64,000 bases of DNA from Eucalyptus grandis (lineage: Eukaryota > Streptophyta > Magnoliopsida > Myrtales > Myrtaceae): assembly GCF_016545825.1 (NCBI RefSeq), contig NC_052618.1:16567561-16631560 (forward strand), written 5' to 3'. Shown piece after piece: positions 36,887 through 47,737 of this stretch (its first letter is position 1; each line of letters starts with the position of its first letter). A model generated the notes under the pieces. That model saw nothing but the letters and a program-made list of their open reading frames with translations, made no database searches and was not told where the DNA came from. A program made the position numbers and the translations under genes.

Positions 36887-38690
36887 ATGGCGGCGGCGCT
36901 CGTCGGCGGAGCATTTCTCTCGGCTTTCCTCCAGGTGCTCTTCGACCGGATGGCCTCCCGCGAGGTCGTTGACTTCTTCCAGTCTCGCAAGCTCGGCAAG
37001 GGGAGGCTGCTGCAGAAGCTGAAGGCCGCGCTCCTGTCCGCGAACGCCGTGCTGGACGACGCGGAGGAGAAGCAGATGACCAACGACCACGTCAGGGAGT
37101 GGCTCGACGAGCTCAAGGACGCCGTGTACGACGCCGACGACCTGTTCGACGAGATCGCCACTGAAGATCTGAAGCGCGAAGCCGGGGTCAAGCCTCGGGC
37201 TCTCGTTTCTAAGGTCTGGAGATTTGCTGCAGACGCTCGTAGGAGTAAATTGGGGGATGAGTTAGAGAGGGTTCTGGCGAGATTGGAGAGCGTAGTGAAG
37301 CAGAGAGAAGTGCTGGGCCTAAGGGAAGGTATTCGCGAGAGGACGCCTAGAGCTTTGCCGACCACTTCGTTGGTCGAGGAATCGAGCGTCTTCGGGAGGG
37401 AGAAGGACAGGAAGGCGGTGATCGAGTTGCTCTTGTCGGATCGGGGCGAAAGGAACACCAGCGTGATGGCCATAGTTGGGATGGGCGGTGTTGGCAAGAC
37501 CACGCTATCGCAGCTCGTGTTCAACGATGGTGTGGTGAAAGGGAGTTTCGAGTTGAGGGCGTGGGTTTCCGTGTCCGACCAATTCGACATCTGCAAGCTG
37601 ACGGCCACGGCTCTCGAGGAGTTCTCCTCCTCGTCTAAGAAGGAGACCGAAAATCTCAACCAGCTTCAGCTCCTGCTGAAGAACTTATTGACAGGGAAAA
37701 AGTTTCTATTGGTGTTGGATGATGTTTGGAATGAGGACTTCAATATTGGAATGCGTTCCTAGTTCCTTTTACCTATGGAGCAAAAGGCAGCAAAATCATC
37801 GTGACGACACGAAATGAAAGCGTCGCATCGGTTGCTTGTGCCGTCTCGACATACCCTTTACAGAAGTTGCAAGACGAGGAATGTTGGGACTTGTTCGCAA
37901 AACATGCGTTTGACCAGCATAACTTCGAGGCGCGCACGAGACTCGAAGAAATCGGCCAAAGAATTGTAAAGAGATGTGATGGATTGCCTCTTGCGCTGAA
38001 GACTATAGGTAGCTTGTTACGCTGTGAGTCTGGTATCAGGAAGTGGGAAATAATTGCAGAGAGTGACATTTGGGATTTGCCACCTGGAAAGAATGAAATT
38101 CTCCCTGCGCTGTTGTTAAGTTATCATTACCTTCCTCCACAACTGAAACGATGTTTAGCCTATTGTTCAGTCTTCCCAAAGGATTGTATATATGAGAAGG
38201 ACCAGCTGATCTTACTTTGGATTACTGAGGGCATGCTAAAACAACCTAACGACAGCAGGACATTAGAGGAAGTAGGTGATCAGTGCTTCTCTGATCTCGT
38301 GTCTAGATCTTTGCTTCATAGAGTAAGTGATGTCCAATCGAGCTTCCTGGAAGTAAGCGATGTCGAATCGAGCTTTTCGATGCATGACCTGGTCAATGAC
38401 TTAGCAAGATATGTAGCTGGTCGATCTTTTTTTAGCTTGGACGGAGGCAATGCACACCAGGTGTCCTCAAGCACTCGCCATTTGTCATTTGTAAGAACTC
38501 GATATGATGTCGCTATGAAGAGCTTTGTATTACAAATTGCCCCCGCTTGAGTGTGGAGGGCTTACCCGTACCATCTCCCTTCTCTAACAAAACTCCTTGT
38601 CTATTGAAAATTCTGCCCACAACATCTTCTTACCATTTGCACCACTTCTCCTGTAAAGATCAAGCCACACTGTGGAAAGGTTTCAGTATT
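36887..38690 (+). pseudogene. CC-NB-LRR resistance gene copy C, one frameshift, internal deletion, fused to Gypsy DNA
   Basis: The start MAAALVGGAFLSAFLQ is at 36887, equivalent to copy A 2329. The CC domain, P-loop (GMGGVGKTT), RNBS-A (FELRAWVSVSDQFD) and kinase-2 (FLLVLDDVWNED) are in one frame to about 37745. There one T is lost (ATATTTGG in copy A, ATATTGG here). The frame resumes with TTRNESVASV, GLPLALKTIG and CLAYCSVFPKDC, and ends with MHDLVNDLARYVAG. A 30-base in-frame tandem duplication lies before MHDLV (38323-38374). Near 38515 about 1 kb of LRR is deleted, and a remnant of the later LRR follows to about 38690. There the sequence turns into Gypsy reverse transcriptase. It has the best preserved CC-NB half of the three copies, but no LRR domain. 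Confidence 0.9.
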
Positions 38691-39055
38691 TGTGTCGACT
38701 ATCGTGACTTGAACAGCAAGCCCGAAAGATGACTTCCCATTACCCCACATAGATGTTCTGTGGACAAGAGATTCAAACTCCGTTCTCTTTATGGATGGAT
38801 TCTCTGATACAACCAAATAAAGATGAAGGAGGAAGACAAGGAAAACGGGCAACATTACTCCATGGGGAACTTTCCATTATACAGGCGCTCATGCCTTTTG
38901 GCCTGAAAAATGCCGGAGCAACTTACCAGCGAGCCATGGTCACCCTTTTCCACATGATACACAAAGAAATTGGAAATATACGGGCCGATGACATGATGCT
39001 AAAACCAGCACATGGAGAGAACCATGCGAAGACCCTGGAGAAACTATTTGAGCGA
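38691..39055 (+). pseudogene. Tat-lineage Gypsy element E1, reverse-transcriptase fragment before the E2 insertion
   Basis: Encodes pieces of the Gypsy RT core in changing frames: CVDYRDLN, then residues like DDFPLPHIDVL, then MPFGLKNAGATYQRAM and HKEIGNI. The catalytic Y/FVDD motif is altered: the sequence gives IRADDMM where plant Tat elements have VYVDDMI. The fragment ends at AGCGA, the target site of E2, and resumes at 50049. Its own 5' LTR and gag are missing; the left edge is the resistance-gene copy C. Confidence 0.88.
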
Positions 39056-41356
39056 TGTCGCGACCTACCCTGGGAGGGAACAGTTTAGGGGTATTGCCCA
39101 AAGGACGGGCCTAAGGCCCATGATTGGGCGCGAGCCTCCCAAGCCCATACTCCCACGGACGTTAGGATATTTTTCATGAATTTGCACAAAATGAGTCACC
39201 ACTAGCCTATTGGGGTCGGGTTAGAAACCAAGTAAGACATGGGAGCATGCCTCACTTCCTACGCAACCAGAAATCTAGGTTCGGGACTTGATTACACTAA
39301 TTAACCAATTAGTGCCCTTTTCGGTACTTAATCTTGTTCATTTTAACAAAATAATTTTTTGGCATGCAGTTTGAATTGATTTTATACTTATCCACTAACA
39401 TATGAGGTAATCATGCAGGTGCAATCATTAAAGTAATATTCATAACTATCAAGATCTTAATTGCCATAAAATTAAACACATGCAATCAAACATAATTAGA
39501 TATACAAATTAAACATGCAACATAAATTAATATACGAGTACATAAAGGTTTAATTACGATAAATATGGCAATACATGGCAAGTTCTAATCAAACTCCATC
39601 ATTTTTGATTTTCAAAATTTTTAATTAATTTAAATTTTAAAAAATTAAAAAATTGATTTGTAAAAAATAAAAAAATTTTAAAATTTTAAATTTTTTGATT
39701 TTTGAAATTTTTAAAAAAATAATAAAATATATATATTTTTTGACCGACCGAATCAAGTCTGGCCCAACCCGACTGGTCCTGACGGTCCACGGAGACGGAG
39801 ACTCCTGTGTCAAACTGATTAGAGCAAGTCGGCCCAAATCACGGCCCAACCTAAGAGGTCCCCTCCTCTTTTTAAAAAGAAATCAAACTTATAAGCCCAC
39901 ACTAAACAACCCAAACCCACAAGTCCCTAAGCCCACTACCTAAAACAAAACCTAAACCAAACCCTAAGTATAACCTACCCGATGAGAAAAACCCTACCTG
40001 CTTCATGACTTCCGCCATACCCGACCAAGACCTGGTTTGGAGCGGCGTTGACGATGGCGGGGATCGGGTTGACGGGCGCGACGCGGCGGAGCAGAGATGG
40101 AGCAAGGCAGCTTCGGCGCGTGGCCGAGGCAGACTGCCACGCAGCCTTCGGTGCTGCGCAATCGGCGGTGGTGGCGCGATGCTCGCGGGTCCGGGTGCTC
40201 GAGCAAGAGGGGTGCAACGAGGAGGTTGAGCAGCGGTGTTAGTGGATCGGTGGTGGCACGGTGCTTGAGGAGCGACACGGCGAGGGGGTTCCGTGCATCA
40301 TTGTTCGGAGGAGCCGACAATCAAGACGCCCGCCGTGTCGCGACCGATTCAGATCTACCGCGCCAAGGGACGGTATGAGTTTCGCAGCGAGGGAATACCG
40401 GTGGTGGCTGGCACGAGCAAAGAAAGGAGGCGCGAGCCTGTAGGGCTCCACCTGGGGGTGGAGCGAAGACTCCGGCTCATTTGCCGTTGCTGGGGCGCCG
40501 AGTGGGAAGGATGATGACAGCCTGCCGCGGGCACGAGTGATGGAGGAGGTGCATCGACCGAGAGTAGAAGCAAGAGCGGCCGACACTCACGGACAATGGA
40601 GGTGCAGCGTGATGCGCGGTAGCCGCAGTCACGCAAAGACCGACGGACGAGCAGGGCAAGGGGGCTAGTGATGCAACACAAATGCGCGCGTTCCGGGGTT
40701 GCGGATGGTTGCGGTGTCGCGTGGCGATAGGGCTTCAGGTGACCGCCCGGGCTATTGGGGTCTGGATGCAAACAGCGTGAGACGGGGGAGGTCACAAATG
40801 CAACAGCTCGAGGTCGGCGTTTCGACGCGTGAACGGCGGAGTGGAGGCGATCCGCCGGTGGAGGCTACGAGCGTAGGGTTCGGCCCCGACGACGAAGGGG
40901 ATCCTCTCTCCAGCCTCTTTTTTGGCTCCCCGGTTCTCCCCCTTTCCCCCGCTTTTTCGCTCCCCGTTGCTCGTTCTCTAGTTTTTTCTCCCTCTCCGTC
41001 CTGGGTCTCCTCCACTAGCCAGCTCTCTCCTCTCGAGTTCTCCGGCTCCTTCAAACCCCTCTCGTCTTCCATTCCTCTTTCTTCGGTCTCCGATGCCCCT
41101 GCTCACCGTCCCTCCCGCCACCTCCCCGCCGCCCCCGCTTCCTCGCTTTGGCAGCCCGCGTGCGAAGGAGGAAGATAGCCAGCGTGGCCGGAGGGGAAAG
41201 GAAGCTAGGCCGGGCCTAGGCCAAATCAGCCCAACTCGACCCCTTAAGCATTTTTTGTTTTTATGACAATTTTTTTGGATTTTTTTAGCAACTAATCTCC
41301 TAGTTTTATATGTGCAATTAAGTTTTAAGAAAATAAGAAATTTAGGCGTGTTAACA
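39056..41356 (-). repeat. E2 3' LTR (about 2.3 kb)
   Basis: Begins TGTCGCGACC and ends TGTTAACA on the plus strand. It matches 47738-50043 with many small indels. It contains a GC-rich block (40000-41170) with accidental ORFs on both strands, and poly-A/T tracts at 39600-39740. Confidence 0.9.
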
Positions 41357-41357
41357 A

Positions 41358-41372
41358 ATTGCCCATCTTTGA
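41358..41372 (-). other. E2 polypurine tract
   Basis: The minus strand reads TTCAAAGATGGGCAA, just before the 3' LTR start. It corresponds to TTCAAAGAGGGCAG at the same place in E1 (58167-58180). Confidence 0.65.
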
Positions 41373-41514
41373 ATGGGAGCTCGAAGAGTTTTTCAAAGAC
41401 AAAAGACACCTAAATTATTTTGACGACGACCTGTGTGCATAGGCACATATTAGGTCGATGGAAAGAACCTTTATAACTATGGAAGAGCCGTCTTGTCAAT
41501 AAGAGGAAGAAAGA

Positions 41515-42235
41515 CTCTAGGCTACAAAGCTCTCAGCTACAAAGCTCACTATGTCATGAAGAAAAGACTTGTGCTACAAAGCTCTCCGGGCTAAAAGCTC
41601 ACCGTGTCATAAGAAGAAGGACTCTAGACTACAAAGATTTCGGGGCTACAAAAGCTCTCCAGGCTATAAAGCCTACAAGAAGTCATAAGAAGGACTCCTG
41701 CTACAAAGCTCTCCGGCTACAAAAGCTCTCCCGGCTACAAAGCTCACCGTGTCATAGGAAGAAGACTCCTGGCTACAAAGCTCTCCGGGCTACAAAAAGC
41801 TCTCGGGCTGCAAAGCTCACCGTGTCATAGGAAGAAAGACTCCGGGCTACAAAGCTCTCCGGGCTACAAAAGCTCTCCGGGCTACAAAGCCTCCGGGTCA
41901 TAGGAAGAAAGACTCGGGCTACAAAGCTCTCCGTGTCATAAGAAAAGCCTCCCAGAGGAATGGGGTCTCACCATGTCATACAATGGAGGACTCGGGTTAC
42001 AAAGCTTTGAGGGCTAAAAGCTCACCGTGTCATAAGAAGAAGGACTGGCTACAAAAGCCTCCGGTTTAGCTAAAAAACTCATCCCACAAAGCTTACCGGT
42101 GTCATAGGAAGATGACCGGCTACAAAGCTCTCCGGGCTACAAAGCTCTCCGAGCTGACAAAGCTCACCGTGTCATAAGAAGAAAGACCCGAGCTACAAAG
42201 CTCCGGTTTAAAGCTCTCCATGTCATAAGAAGAAT
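41515..42235. repeat. E2 tandem array 1 (GCTACAAAGCTC-type)
   Basis: Dozens of diverged copies of a roughly 20-base motif (GGGCTACAAAGCTCTCC), combined into longer units with CACCGTGTCATAAGAAGAA. Indels between copies are common. Confidence 0.9.
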
Positions 42236-42860
42236 GAGAGGAATGAGGTCTCACCATGTAACAATGGGTTTTGACTAGATGTGATGGTCTTGCCATGTAA
42301 AAACTGGGTTTTGACTAGATGTGATGGTCTCACCGTATAAAAACTGGTTTTGACTTGATATGATAGTTTTTGACTTGATATGATAGTCTTATCATGTACA
42401 AACGGGTTTCGACCAAAATGAAGGTCTCACTGCTTACAAACAGGTTTTGGCCGAAAGGAAGATCTCACCGCGTACAAACGGGTTTTAGCCGAGAGGAAGG
42501 TCTCACCGTGTACAAATGGGTTTCAACCGGAGGGAAGGTCTCACCGTGTACAAACAAATCCGATGATAGTCTCGCGTGTACAAACGGGTTTCGACTAGAG
42601 GAAGGTCTCGCCGTGTAGAAACTAGTTTTGACTTGATGTGATGGTCTCACCGTAAAAACGGGTTTCGACCGGATGATAGTCTCACCGTGTAAAATGGATT
42701 TCGACTAGGAGGAAGGTCTCACCGTGTACAAACGGGTTTCAACCGGATGATAGTCTCACATGTGTAAAAACGGGTTTCGACCGGATGATAGTCTCACCGT
42801 ATGCAAATGGGTTTCGGGATTGAAAGGAAGGTCTCACCATGTACAAATGGGTTTCGACCA
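42236..42860. repeat. E2 tandem array 2 (TCTCACCGTGTACAAACGGG-type)
   Basis: About 17 copies of a roughly 34-base unit, with core GGTCTCACCGTGTACAAA followed by CGGGTTTCGACCGGA. The short ORFs here are products of the repeat. Confidence 0.9.
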
Positions 42861-43205
42861 TGTGGTTTTAGAAAAAGCCACCAATCCCGTGGTTTAAGGA
42901 TAGACGCACGAACCGTTAGGAAAGCCACCAACTCGTGGTTTAAGGATAAACCCACCAACCGTGTGGTTTTTAAGGATAGACCCACAAACCGTGTGGTTTA
43001 AGAAAGCCACAACCCGTATTTAAGAATAAACCCACCAACCGTGTGGTTTAAGGATAGACCCACAAACCGTGTGGCTTAGGAAAGCCACCAACCTCGTAAA
43101 TGACATGGTTTAAGGCTGACCATGAACCTTGGAAATGGCATGGTTTAAGGTTAACCATGAACCTTTGGAGATGGCATGATTTAAGGTTGACCATGAACCT
43201 TGATT
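42861..43205. repeat. E2 tandem array 3 (GTGGTTTAAGGATAGACCCACC-type)
   Basis: Roughly 28-base units with GTGGTTTAAGGATAGACCC and AAAGCCACCAACCGT variants, passing into a GGTTTAAGGTTGACCATGAA variant at 43100-43200. Confidence 0.88.
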
Positions 43206-46200
43206 TTTAGGGATGCACTGCTAATCCCTTGAAAAAGTTGCATGGCTTCACGAAGGAATCCTATGAAACTCAACTTGAGCAAATGTCATTAGGGACGTCA
43301 TATTAGAAATATTGCAGCATTAATTGAACAAGTTAATCAAGCTAAGTCTCGATCGCTTTGAAAAACATTTTATTTCAATCAGCATCATGTGGCGCAAACT
43401 TGTCATCTTGTTCGAGAATGCATCGTTAATCATCAAATTCTCTATGAGTCAAGTTCTTACTAGAATGATTTCTATTCGTGAAAAGACTCATTAAGCATGC
43501 CAAACTGGAGCTTCTTAGTCAGAAGGGCTTCTCACATACTCAATAAAATGGCTACTTGATCCCACATCCATTCACGTGAAGTAACTGATTGCTGAAAAGT
43601 ATCTCACATAGCCTATGTCGAAGGCTTTTAGAAACATTCGCAATGAGCACAATCCGATCGATTAAAAGATCTTTTGAAAGGACCGTAATGTAGGCTTGGC
43701 TAGGCTTACACAAAGGAATGATTACTTTTGAGGCCAATAAAGGAACATTTGCCGCTATCTTCATTGGATTTACGAAGTCGAGAACTTGGAAGATAAGACA
43801 AGATAGAACTATTTCCACTCCTTCAAGCAGAGCTTTGTGGTATTCTCGTTCACTCAAATCATCCCAATCGGAAGAGGCTTCAAAAAAAGGGTTATAATGT
43901 TGGCTCAGGAAAGGCTTGAAAGGCTTAAAATTTTCAAGAGGGTCTTAAGAGTCGCTGATCATCATGGCATCGTGACCGAGTCACTTGACCTTCGAAAGCA
44001 TTTGGCTCTGAAACACAGCACATCTCGAGAGTTCATTCACTGATCATTTCTGCATGAGAGCTTTGCTCTTTTCTCTAATTTCCTTTGTCCTTTGCGATGA
44101 TTTTTTTTTTCGCAAGCACTTGGATTTTGATAATTTTTCTTTCACATAAGATGCGGCCTTTTGGCTCTTTTTCTTGACGGGCATTGGCCTTGCTTTTACT
44201 AGGTACACTGCTTTTTATGCCCCCAGTTTGTCGAGCTTTTTGCTCTTTGGACTTTGGTAGCTTATGACTTTCGAGATGCTTTTCACATTTTCCCATGATT
44301 GTCAATTATATTTGGTCAATACTTATGCCTTGCCCCGTGAAGGGAGATGATCACCGCCGGATTCAGAAATGAATAATCGGCCCAAATTGGTTATAGCATT
44401 AGGTATCGCTGTTTGGGTAGAGAAGGAAATGCTCTTCTTCACCTTGGGATGAGTCAAGCTCCATGAGAATTCCTGAAGCTACCACAAGAAGATTGATGTA
44501 AGTGAAAGTAATAGAATCTTTCTCAACCTTTCGTTTACAACACGACCGTAACCTCCTATGTTGCCCCAATGTAGGGTCGTTCTCAATAGGTACTTTGAAG
44601 GATCATCTTTTTTTTCCAGCCCAAAGGGGTAACAAGAGATCAGTGCAATGCTTGGGATTGATGAAGGCAACGCCTTTATCATTTCGATCTTTGCGCTCAA
44701 TACGAATGAATCATTTGTCCTAAGAGAAGGTCTCTTTTCACTCAACTCTCAAAAGTGTTTGAATAATGCTCCAACTCTCAAAAGTGTTAAAGGACGTGTT
44801 TGGAAATGAACTTGCCTTTCTTCATCCTAAGCACTTCTTGTTTGGCATGGTTAACATTTCCATTTCACTCCGCCGAGATCATTCGAGTATATCAATCTCC
44901 ATAGGGAATTTTGATTCAAAATGAATAATCCACAAGACAAGAAAACAATTTTTGAGATAGAAAGGGTGCTCAAAAGGTTTGTAATTTTTTTCAATTATTA
45001 TTCATTTTTTTTTTCTAGGAAAGCCCAAAAGTTCTCTTTTGTAATGGAAATTCTCTTCTTTTTTTTTTAAAAAAAGACTGAGAATAAGGGTACTTACCTC
45101 GTAGCATGGCGAATTCGATGATCCCGTAAAGAATGTAAAAGAATATGTTAGTGCAAAACTCCTTAGGGATTGAAATGTTGGAAACGATACATCATTACCC
45201 TTCACTCGTTTCATCCTTTGGCGCTAACATCTCTTGGATTCACCTTCACAGATATTTGCAACTCAACAATACCCTTCCTTGCATTTGCCTTTAAGTGTTT
45301 GATGTTTTCCCGATTCCTTGGTAGAAAGCGCCGGTTCTACGATTAGGTGCAACCCCTTTTTTTTATCACCCCGTAAGAAAGGAAGATGAATGAGTTATCT
45401 CTATTCTTAGTTAGGTTCAACAAAGGGAAATCGATACATCCTTCTTTGGATGAATTTGACAATGTTGTTCCAGCACACTTTGTTTGTGGGGAGATGAGAG
45501 ATTTTTTTTTTAAATCAAATGTTCCTCTACCACTCTTTATTTGACAATCCTTTGTTATGTTCGAACCCATCCTATATCAAAGAAAAGGACATGTCATTTT
45601 TTATGCTGAAGAGAATCAGTTTAGAACGAGATACATCCTTTCAAAGTCGTGGGCGATCAACAACCCAAGGTATCTCTAATGGAGGAATGGATAATATTGC
45701 CCCTCTATTTCATTTGAATCTTTATTTGTTTAAAATGCTCCTTTGTGTTTGTTAATAACGTTACAAAACTTGACACTCTTGATGTTTCCTTGATAATGGA
45801 AAAGAAAACCATGTCAGAAACGAGCATCAGAAATTGATTATTGAAATCGATACAATTTACTCTTACTTCGATTTCACTCTTTTTGGATGCTTGGCAACTC
45901 CCTTCATTTGTCTCCTCATGCAGAGTGAACGAAATTGATGGGCTATTTTGGTTTTCTAAGGCATTTGCAAATAACAAAACTTCCTAGAATGGAATTCAAC
46001 TTCGCTCCGCCTTTATGGAAAATTGGCACCAACGATGACTCAACGCATGCTTGCTTCTTAAGTTCGATGAGCCTAAGAAAACAACTACAAGAAGAGAGGC
46101 CTTTAAGCAAAGTTTTCTTGAAATTCGTTTTGAATGTAGACATAAAGGTTTGCTTGAAACATTTCTGAATTTGTTTTTTTCTTTTCTTTCTTTCTTTTTT

Positions 46201-47710
46201 TGGGATGATTTCATGAAATTGAATTCCATCATAAAAAAAAAATGAGTCACATGATTTACCAAAGCATCAATTGATTCGTGACCAAAACCCAAAATGGAAA
46301 ACAAGATTCTTAACAAGAATAAAAACAATGATAAAATGTGAGAAACTCTTGTATAGATAAGAGTAAAATCGACTCTCGTCTAGCTCTAGAATTCACTTTC
46401 TATGTAGTCAAACACGAGAATGTCATGGAGCATCACGCATAGCCTGCAAAAAGGCAACAATGTCATATAACTTGTGAATGAGAGAAAAATGATCTTTTAA
46501 TGAGGTCACTTCTTACAACAAAATCAAGGTGACAAGACATGTCCCATAGTCTTTATTAGGATTTAGTATCTAAATCGAGATTAGTCATAAGAAATATCAT
46601 TAAAAGATCGATCAACGGCCATCAATTGAATGTCCACTTTTATTCCGAAAGTTTCATATGCAAAAAGGACATTGATTTTTGAAAGATTGATTTGTGATTT
46701 TACTCTTAAAAATGAAGTGATTTCTATTTTGAGAAATTTGTACACAAAATGATTTGCATTTTAGTTCCAAAACATGAGAATGAGAAAATTTGATAAAAAA
46801 AAAAAAAAAGCAATTTCAATTTTGTGCCCCAATATAAAATCACAACTTGAAAAGTTTTTTCTTTTTTTCTTTCCCTTTTTTTTATTCGAAATGATTTTGC
46901 CCGTAACTAGAAATTTAAACAAAACCACATGTTCAATGGCCAAATCAAAGTGTTTAGAACTTACATTCAAATGCTCACTTGTCAAAAGTGATTGTCAATT
47001 TTTCAATCATAAGCTTGCATTATCGAGGGCATTCGATTGATTTCCACAAATTTCAAATGAAAATGCAATACAAAATGAACAAATAAAAGGGAAATGATAC
47101 TTACAATGGGTGCCAACTTTGTCTCACGTGTTTTTTTTTTTTTTTAAATTTCAATCACATAGACATGCACATGGAATGTGGTTCGATTTCTATTCTATAC
47201 GGCCCAAAATGGAGCCATGGGATCACAAAGACTGAACCAACAAGCTCGTGGCTAGGTAGTGTTACCCATGACTCGGCCACAAAGAACCAACTCGTGTCGC
47301 ATGCTCGCAAACCGAGGTGGGTACATTCAACATGAAGAAAGAAATTTCAGGGTAGAGATGGGGTGACTCAGTGCCACGCGATTGTAGTCGGAGTGGTATC
47401 CACCTCAACACCATCCTAAGTAATCCTATGTGGCCCAGGTCCGGCGGCAGGTAGTGTGTACTATGGTGTAGTGCAATGCAGAAAATGCAGGCATGACAAT
47501 TTATAGGCAATCAGCACTTCATACATAAAAAATAAACCATATTCCACGCCTCCCCGCAAGACAAAGGTGAGCAAACACTTCCCCTTATACCTCCCATTCT
47601 GCAAGAACATTTAACACCTTTCATGTTAGGGATATACTGAATCCTCGCTGCCAAACAAAATATTTTTGAACAAAATTAATTTTGGCCTAAGTCCTCTAAG
47701 GTTTAAAACC
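43206..47710 (-). other. E2 internal region without recognised genes
   Basis: AT-rich with homopolymer runs. Minus-strand ORFs at 43552-43857, 44075-44305 (lysine-rich) and 44479-44745 show no known domain. The part next to the primer binding site (about 47440-47640) resembles the E3 leader (about 62750-62950), for example GGGAGGTATAAGGGG. This links the two elements. Confidence 0.6.
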
Positions 47711-47713
47711 AAG

Positions 47714-47734
47714 TCCCCTCAGCCGGAGTCGCCA
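47714..47734 (-). other. E2 primer binding site, Tat type
   Basis: The minus strand begins TGGCGACTCCGGCTGAGGGG, a few bases inside the right LTR. TGGCGACTCC is the PBS start usual in Tat/Ogre-like Gypsy elements. It fixes the orientation of E2. Confidence 0.8.
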
Positions 47735-47737
47735 AGC

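Noticed and set aside
44075..44305. Lysine-rich minus-strand ORF in E2
   Set aside because: Overlaps the block shared with the non-coding tail of E1; composition bias explains the ORF.
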